Source: Schistosoma haematobium
Lineage: Eukaryota > Platyhelminthes > Trematoda > Strigeidida > Schistosomatidae
DNA: 64,000 nucleotides
Assembly (NCBI RefSeq): GCF_000699445.3
Contig: NC_067202.1
Location: 3,469,429-3,533,428 of the forward strand
Direction of reading: 5' to 3'
Positions 26,301 to 35,300 of this stretch are shown piece by piece (positions within the stretch are counted from its first letter, which is position 1; each line of letters begins with the position of its first letter). The position numbers were made by a program, and so were the translations under genes. The notes under the pieces were generated by a model. That model was not told where the DNA came from. It worked only from the letters and a program-made list of their open reading frames with translations, and searched no databases.

Positions 26301-29300
26301 ACATGTTTCAATCATTACTTGTATTCCTTCAATCTCAAATTCAATTGTCTAGATGTTTCCATCACATAAGCTGCCTTATAATCATGAAAACTGATTTCAT
26401 AAACAACATTCTGTTGTTCTTCCTTTGGAAAATTATCCTTAACTTTCACTAATCCGGATCTTATGGTGTCACTAGCTCGAAAATCCACTCTTATATTATG
26501 TATATTTAGAATCCTCTTAATTTCTTCCAATATTTTGTAATATTGCCACGAACCAACATCATTTTGAGACCATAGTTTTCTAGACACTTTGAAGTTAAAA
26601 CTCTTTGCTAATGTATCTCAATCAGTTCAATGCAGTGTGATGTGTTTTCTAATTTAACTTTGCTACCACCCAAATGATCCCAGCAGACTTATATTTCCAA
26701 AACAACTAGGTGACTAATATACTGATAAGCGACGATGAAACTTATACTGATATTCGTCAACATTTAAAAAAATAGTTTAACAGAAATTGGATGGCGAATA
26801 TATAGACGATATTATTTGTGAAAATCATACTTGAAACAATCTAAGAGATTGAAACTCAAGAACATCAGACCACCAATGAAAACTCGGGAGAAAGCTTCAG
26901 GGTTCGAGTCCTGCATGCGGATTCTCACTCTTGAAGAGTCCCATATTAGGAGAGAACGACCATTTAGTCCTTTCAGGTTTTCAATGGTGGTCTATTATTG
27001 ATCGGTTCATGAGTCCAATGAGAATCAATATTCATCACAATTTTGTCTAAAGAATCGAAGGCGACCCTAATGTCAAGAAACATTACAATTGTTAACTTAT
27101 AATACGTACGACGGTGTTCTAACATTTTGTGTAGGGTGAAGATATGATCAATACATCCTCGACCAGAACGAAAAACAGCCTGATCCTCGCGAGTAAATCT
27201 TTCTCCGGTTTGAATAATCTATGAAATAAGACGGAAGCCAATAGTTTGGACGCAATCTTAAGTAGAATTATGCCCCTTTATTTGTAACAAAAACGACGTG
27301 AACCCTTTTTAAAGGTATTGACAACTACCGACTTATTCTACGATGTTGAAATACTCTCTAATTGTCAGACGTTTGTAAACAACTCAGTTCCCTAAACAGA
27401 AAGTCATCAATATCTTTGAAAAGTTCTGGAGGCAAGTCATCTAGACCTGGTAATTTGTAGCGCTTCAAGAGTTGGATTTGCTTTCGAACTTCCACCTCGT
27501 TGCGTGGATCAGTCATCACAGGCCATGGAGGGCATGGCAGTCTGATCAATATTGCCGGGGCAGTAGACCAGTTGAACTGCACCTCAGTGGATGCTCCGTA
27601 TCCACCAATATATCAATATCAATTTAATTGGACTAACAGTTTCTAAACACAATAAACTAGAAAATTAATGTAGTGGTTAGTAATTAAGATTCACAGGACT
27701 TAAATTTATCATCGTTCTTTTTCATAAATACATGAACTAAGGTCATGAAAACTTTCTTCCATATTTAGGGTGCAATAATCTTCTGTCATTCAATAGCAAT
27801 ACAGTTATCTTATTTCTCTTTTCATTACTTAAAACATCATTAGAAGTGATGTCTTGCGAATTGAACACTATATTCGTTTCCTGAGCTATTCTGAAACCCC
27901 CAAGTTAGAACTATACAGCGACCTGAACAACGAGAGAGAAGACGCAATGTATGCGAGAAGTTCTTTACTCTAAGGTTCATTTTAACACAGAAAATACAGG
28001 GTTTTTATAATATTTTAAAATGTCCTTGGGTTACTAGAAGATTCTGGAATGCTAGTAAACCTAGTAGCAGTGTAGCAATCAGCTAATCAGAACCTTTGCA
28101 TGTGACGTTTCTGCCCCCTTGGTATTTTTGGCTAAAACTTCAAGGAAGCGCTTCCTAGTGTTTCCTGATCCTTGCTTGTCTTTTGCGAGAAATTTGCCGG
28201 ATCACCCCAACAAGAAGTTCTCAGAAATCAGGTTTTTCAATTGACTCTTAGTTCAGTTTTTTTTTCAGAATCGTATACACAGTAATCATCTAAATAGTAA
28301 AACAACGATTAGATAATATAAGTGATTACATATGTTTAGTATACCATGTAGACAATCATTCTAGTCTTACATCATCCTTGTGATCTTCATTGTCTATATA
28401 ATGAAATGCTTAATTCATTTAGAAAGTACCTATTCTCTTCAATATGGTTATTCCTTATCTTTATTGATTTTTCTGATTATTTGTATTGTTCACTTTAGAT
28501 CCTTTGAAAATAATCCTTGAAGATGAAGAAAATGATGAAATGAATAGTTATTCACTGTTACGATTTCTATATGAATTAAGTAATAATATAATATCATGGT
28601 TTTTACTTAATGCAACTGGGATAATATAAATATTTTTGATTCATTTATTTCATTCATAAATCACCATGTCATCATCATCATCAGCAGCATCATTTCTGAT
28701 GTTATCTTACGATCCATTAAAGATGTAAAATGGATCTATCGTTTGTATATTTACATTTGTGTAATTGGACTACATTCCCGTTGATCTGATCATTAACTAT
28801 TGGTCAATGTTGTATTCAGAAACGATTGATGTTAGAACACGATTGAAAACCTAGAAGCACTGGATGGCTGTTTCGTCCTATTGTGGGACTCCTCAGTGGC
28901 AGTGCGCGTCCATGATCCCGCTCGCAGGATTCGATGGTGATTTAACATCAATCGGTTCAAGATCTCAATCAATAACTTAATGATCTTCACAAACCTATAA
29001 CGATAATTACCATGTGCTCACTAGTGACTATCTTCGTGAGGGAATTCTCGGAGTTCTAGTGAGAAGCTGTGACCAGTGAAGCTAATCCGTGTTGGGTAAA
29101 GATAGATATCTACCTTAGTACAATGGAAGATGTTCGTGCAATTTCGTGAATTGGTTGAGGTTAGACATTAACACCGTTGAATGTCGGCCGTCTCAGTAGT
29201 CTGGAGGTTAAGCATTGGGGCGCGAGACTGAAGGCCCTGGGTTCGAATCCCGCGAGCTGGGTTGTGGATGCGCACTGCTGAAGAGTCCTGCAGTATGACG

Positions 29301-32300
29301 AAACGGCCATCCAGTTCTTGCAGGTTTTCAATGATGGTCTAACATCAATCGGTTCAGGATCTCAATCAAAAACGTAATCTCCACAACCCTATACTGATAA
29401 TGTTGTATTTCTTTAGTCTTAACTTGTGTTTATCGAACTCTATCGATCAAGTCATTAATCTTAGTGAATCAACACCGCGTTTAGTAGATTTTGATGTTAA
29501 GTAAGCTGAACGTATCTTAGATCTAGTCTTCTTGTTAGTTGACACTCGTAAACAAAGTGTACCTGCAATCATGATGGGACTGATGCTTTCTGTAGAATTT
29601 GTACATATGTGTCACTGTAAAGCCAACTTCTGTAAATATTTGCTAGTATAGACTGAATCACAAGGATTTATTGAATTGATAAATGCAATAGGAAGTTTGA
29701 GTGGGAAGGACAATTCTTCTCGTCAGCTATTGTATCATCACAAGACAAGTAGAAAGCATCAGTTATAGTTTCCAGATGTTAAGCGGTGTACTTTGACCTT
29801 CTCTGAATAGTTCTGTAATTTCTCTATTGTAAGTAAACAGAAATACTTTCTTAAAATCCATCTATTGATATGTTCGTTCATAAACTTTCCAATGTATCCA
29901 TTTCCTTCGATAATTCATCCTCAACGGTGTTTTTCATTTGAACTGTCATTATATCTTATATCTAGTTAATATATATATTCTTCGGTTATAAGATAGACAT
30001 TCAATGCATGTACACCTTATATCTACTGTTAACTAAATCTTGATTATTCAATATCACACTATAATATTTTCATTATTGATAACTTGTTTATTTTTATATT
30101 GGTTGTTTGAATATTCCCATTGACATTTAGGACTGCAATTGATGAGTCTCTTCTGAAAAGCGATAAAGGGAATATCAGTCTTTTCATCGAAATATGTGCA
30201 TCCTCTGCGGATTGCCTCGATATTGCCTTAAGCCACAAGTATTATAAGTAGAGATGGGTGGTGGCTGTTAGTGGAATCCAGGATGCTCATTTTATCCTAT
30301 TTGGGACTGGTCAGCTGGATGTACCTTCATCCTATAGTTGATAGTACGCAGATGTTTTTAAACACTTATACCTGATAGTTTTTCTTCTGGTGAACTGTTC
30401 TTTAATACTTGCGTTTCAAAGTATAAAACTTTTTTCAAAATATACACCACAACAGTCATTAGTGAGCAGTATACTGGAAAACATAAGGATGTCAACAAGG
30501 GGCCTCATAACTGTAACTATATGAGCGGTTCGAAATGACAAACGTCACATTTTCTCCAGGAAAGTTAAATTAAACAGTTTATTCGTTCGTGTCTTATAAC
30601 GCTTTCATGTTCAGAGTTAATCGAAGTATAGGAGGGATGAGCTATTGTCGCTATTTAGGTTTGTAGGGCAATGAAATAGTAGATAATTCATCTGATTTAT
30701 AAAAAAAACAACTGTATTCTCATTTAAAGATGCTTCCTGTACTATATCCTTATATGTAATCGTTCTTTTATATATTACCACCTCTGAATTAACTAATTTT
30801 ATGAATCCGGTGTTCACCTTGTTGTGTTAATGGCAACTTGGACCGATGTATCTGTGTGCCTGATCCTACGTTATAGCTGACTGACATTTAAGGATGTATG
30901 AGTGACCACTCAATCGTAACATTATTCTATCTTTAATATGATATTGTGTTACATACGTTCCTTTTTACTTTTCTGTAGATAACGGGTGTAATGATGATGT
31001 GGAAAATGAAAATCCAGCTGAACGTTTTGAAAATATCAAAGATGATTATGACAGTGGAAAATCAAGTGAGTTGATGATAACATCATTTCATTTATTGTGA
31101 CTTGAAATATATCTATTGGCAATTGGTAATGTTTAATCACTTGATAGGTCATTAATATCGAAGCCTACTTAACACAATCGAATATTTGATGTTTCGATAT
31201 TGATATCAGGACTCAGTAGCCGAGTGAATAACATGATGGCGTTTAAAGCGAATGGTACTGGATTCGAGACCCAGAGTGAACATCAACTCTGAGATGTAGG
31301 TACATCCAGCTGACGGGCCCTAAATGGGATGAAACGCGCGCCTTACTGGATTCCACTGCTAGTCACTATCTGTCTTTGCTTATAAAGCTTGTGAATGAAG
31401 GCAATATCTAGGCAATACGCACAGGATACACATATGCCAATCAGAGACTGATCGATTGCAGTCTTAAACCTCAATGGGAAGATTCGAACAAACGATACCA
31501 AGTGAATTAATAGTAGTTATTTCATTTTGTTTTTTTTAACTAAAATGTAATTCTCAGTAGTTGTCATTGATTACTCTTTTAACTGACCGCTTGAATTGAT
31601 TTCATAAACTCTTTCATAACCCCAGGCTAAATTTACACAACAACCTCAACACGAAAGAAAAGGCGTGAAATATGGAAAAGAACACTTTACTCCCATTTTT
31701 ATTTATGCACAAAAAATTTAGGGTATTTATACAATTTCAGATGGTCTTGGGCTTCTGAAAGGTTCTGGAACCCTACTAAACATATTAGCAGAGTAAGTAA
31801 CCACCCAATCAGGAATGTGACATGTGACTCCTCACTTTCTAGATGTTTCTAAGACACTTTTATTCAATGCTGATTGGATAAAATATTTCCTAGCGTTTTC
31901 AGGGCCTCTGTGCATTTTTAAAGGAATATTCTAAATCTCACCAACAGTCACGATCTGACATCGATTTGAGATGCTATGAATGGTCTAATGATGATGTGAC
32001 CTTGGGACTTATTTAGTGTTCTTACTTTGCTTCGTGGGAATTGTATTGGTTCCCGTTTCAAAGTATAGAGAGTAGGATCAAAGAATTGCAATGGTTCACG
32101 ATTTTCAAGCATAAATGATAGGGCGATGAACCGAACACGATCGATACGTGGATATTAACATCGAAGGTACGCCAGACATAAAAGAAAGATCCCTCAGCAA
32201 ATATAACAGTGGTGACACGGACAAAAGATACAATTTCTCATTTACACTGATTTCCTGTTTATAGTCTGTGAACAATAACTGTGGACTTACCTGAAGTATC

Positions 32301-35300
32301 TTAAATAAAATCATTACTTAGATTAGATTTCATCGTGAACTAACATCACTCGAAAAAATAAAAAAATAAACTAGGAATTACAGGACAACTATTGCCTTCC
32401 ATATTAAAACTACTCAGCATTGTGCAATTCAACCTTCCTCCCGATTCAACGTAAAATTGAAATAGAGACATTCATATCTTGTAGGAATCATGGCGATTTC
32501 CGATCAAAATAAGAATCCAGTAGTTCATGTTTCTAACCTCAATCTATTTACACAATGTAGTGTGATTTGATAAATGCCTCATACACAATATGATTAAACA
32601 TAACCAATTACAACATCTGAATAGCTTTCATTCTTTGTAGCCAATCTTTTTCCAGGACTCAATAATGATTAATCCGATGGTTTGTTGTGAATAATTTTAA
32701 TTTGAAGAATAAAATATCTGTCCCATTCCATCATGTTTTTCATTATCTATCCACATATAATATCACATAACAGTTTAACCTATCGCCATTGAACTATAAA
32801 AAACATAATTTGATAACACGTTGGGCATTTATAAAGGGATAGGCACTAGGTTCGAATCCCGCAATGGACACCAACTGTAGAATGAAGATATCTTCAGCTT
32901 CAGACGAGTCCTGAATAGGAAGAAACGTGATTCTTACATTCCACTACCAGCCACATGACACCTATTTTATATATACTTGTGTCATAATAACTATACCAAA
33001 GCAATCCTCACAGAATGAAATTATGCCAACTAAAACTGATTGGATTTCACTAAAAATATCAGTAACGGGGTAATCCAAGCCATCGCCAATGAGATATCTT
33101 TATTCTGTTTATTTAGGAGTTATAATCAACGTGATTAAGATGATTGATTTATTCATTTTTATTCATCGATTTTAAAGGTGAATCATCTCCTCCAGTATCA
33201 CCGTCACTTGCCGAAAAAAAGATTAAATCACCTGTAAAGAAAAAGGAAAATTCCAAATCATCATCGTTTTCATCGTCATCTTCCTCTTCATCATTATCAT
33301 CATCATCATCGTCGTTGTCGTCATCATCATCATCGTTGAATTCACCTTCTTCAAAGTTGAAGTCATCTAAAATCACTTCAACAAATATCTTCTCAAATCA
33401 GTCGAACAGTCCATTAACATCAGACACTTTAACACCAACATTTGAAAAGGAATCTGAAAATCAAACTGATGAAATACTTGATTTGGAATGGATAAATCCA
33501 TGTGAAAATAAGACTGTTGAATGTTCTATTGAAAATACTACAACTACTGTTAATTATGAAAATATGAAAAGGAATAATAGTACTGAATCATTGGAAAATA
33601 ACACGAAACAAGATCCTACTATTACTTCAGTTATTCACAATGACAATGTTTATCAAAACTCTGGTAAGTTAGTGATATTAATAACGAATGCATTTCTTAT
33701 CAATTTCGTTTTTATGTGATCAGAATGTTTCGTAGTTATGTCTTCTTGTGATAGGCAAAAACATTTAATCTACACGACTGTCATATTTGTTGAGGATACT
33801 ACTAAGTAGTGGTACGGCCAAGAGTAGGGCGAGTCAGCTCTCTCTCTCTCTCTTTTGAAATGCTCTCGCATGGCAACGTGCATACAACCACTAACAGGGA
33901 GGTCTTACTCACTGCCTTCTCGTACCACGAATGTTGTTCACGAAATTAAGAGGACGAAAAGTGAATGTCGGGTGCTCTAAACGGGTTGGTGGACACGAAG
34001 AGTTCACCTAGGGAAGTTGGAAAACCCTGATTTCAAACCAGTGGTGTACATGGACTCCAAGATCCTGGATTCAGGATCTTGCTTGTTGATTACACTTTGA
34101 GCAGATCCTTTGTAATTGGTTGGTACTACTCAAATTATTTCTAGACTTTTTCTCCCATTAAATAAGTAGTACTTGAGGTAGTACCAATAATCGTTTCTCA
34201 GATCTTCTAACCAGCCGAAAAAGCCTTAAAATTGATCTTTGTTAAACAAATCTTTTACACGACATGTATACACTCTTTCTTCTCATTTGAATGAACCAAT
34301 TTGTAAACTAATAATACACTTTATGTATGAAGTCGAGAACACTTTTCGGAGTACATCCGTTTCAACAAATTTATAAGTAAACCATGGTTCATGCTGCATA
34401 TTATGATAAACCAATTCAGGTGTATTAGCCGCAACACTCGTTCCTTTAAATCTGACCATGCCGCGGAAGTTAGTTGTAGAGCAGTAGCACTTAAATCAAC
34501 GAACCCATCGTTCAATGATGAGGTCATGCAGAGGGCTGTACAGGAATATGACACCAGTGTGAATTTTCTTTCAGATGAAAAGCATCTAAGGTGATGCTGC
34601 TCTCTTACAACAGAAGAGACGTCACAAAAGGTTGATCTTAACCATAGTGCACCTTACTTATCTCCATAGATTTCCGTTGTCTGTAGTAGGGCCTTAAAAG
34701 TACAAATCTTATACATTTAAAGTTATTCATAACGGAAGATTAGGGATGGTAAAAATATGTATGTCAACGGCCAGTAAGTTAGACAAATCCTTATAATCAG
34801 AACAATATAAAAATGCTATAAACCAACTGTTTTTTTTGAAACCGAAACTTGGGGAATTACTACAACCATCATCGAAAAGGTACAGATATTTACAAACAGT
34901 CGTCTGCTCAAGATAATCAATATCTGTTGATCGGATGCCATCATCAAAAACCTACTTTCGCAAAGAACAAATCAAAGACACTGGAGGTGGATGAGACATA
35001 CATAGCAGAAATCACCGAACTGCATCATGGGGTAAGCACTAACTTGGAATACTGAAGGGAAACAAAAAAGAGGAAGGCCAAATAATACACTGCGTCGGGA
35101 ATCGGACGCATACATCAAAAGAATGAATAGAAATTGAAACAACTGGAAAGGGTTGCCCAGGAGAAATTTGGATGAAGAATCCTGATGGACAACCTATCTT
35201 CGCCCATGAGGGGTGACAGGAGTAAGTATGTAAGCAAGTAAAACCGATTGTATGATAATTATGCAAAAAAAATAGGCATAATAATTCACCATGTAAAATA

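Noticed and set aside
33149..33376. Minus-strand Asp/Glu-rich ORF
   Set aside because: It is the antisense of the serine-repeat tract in the ERICH3-like exon; TCA/TCG repeats read as Asp/Glu on the other strand.
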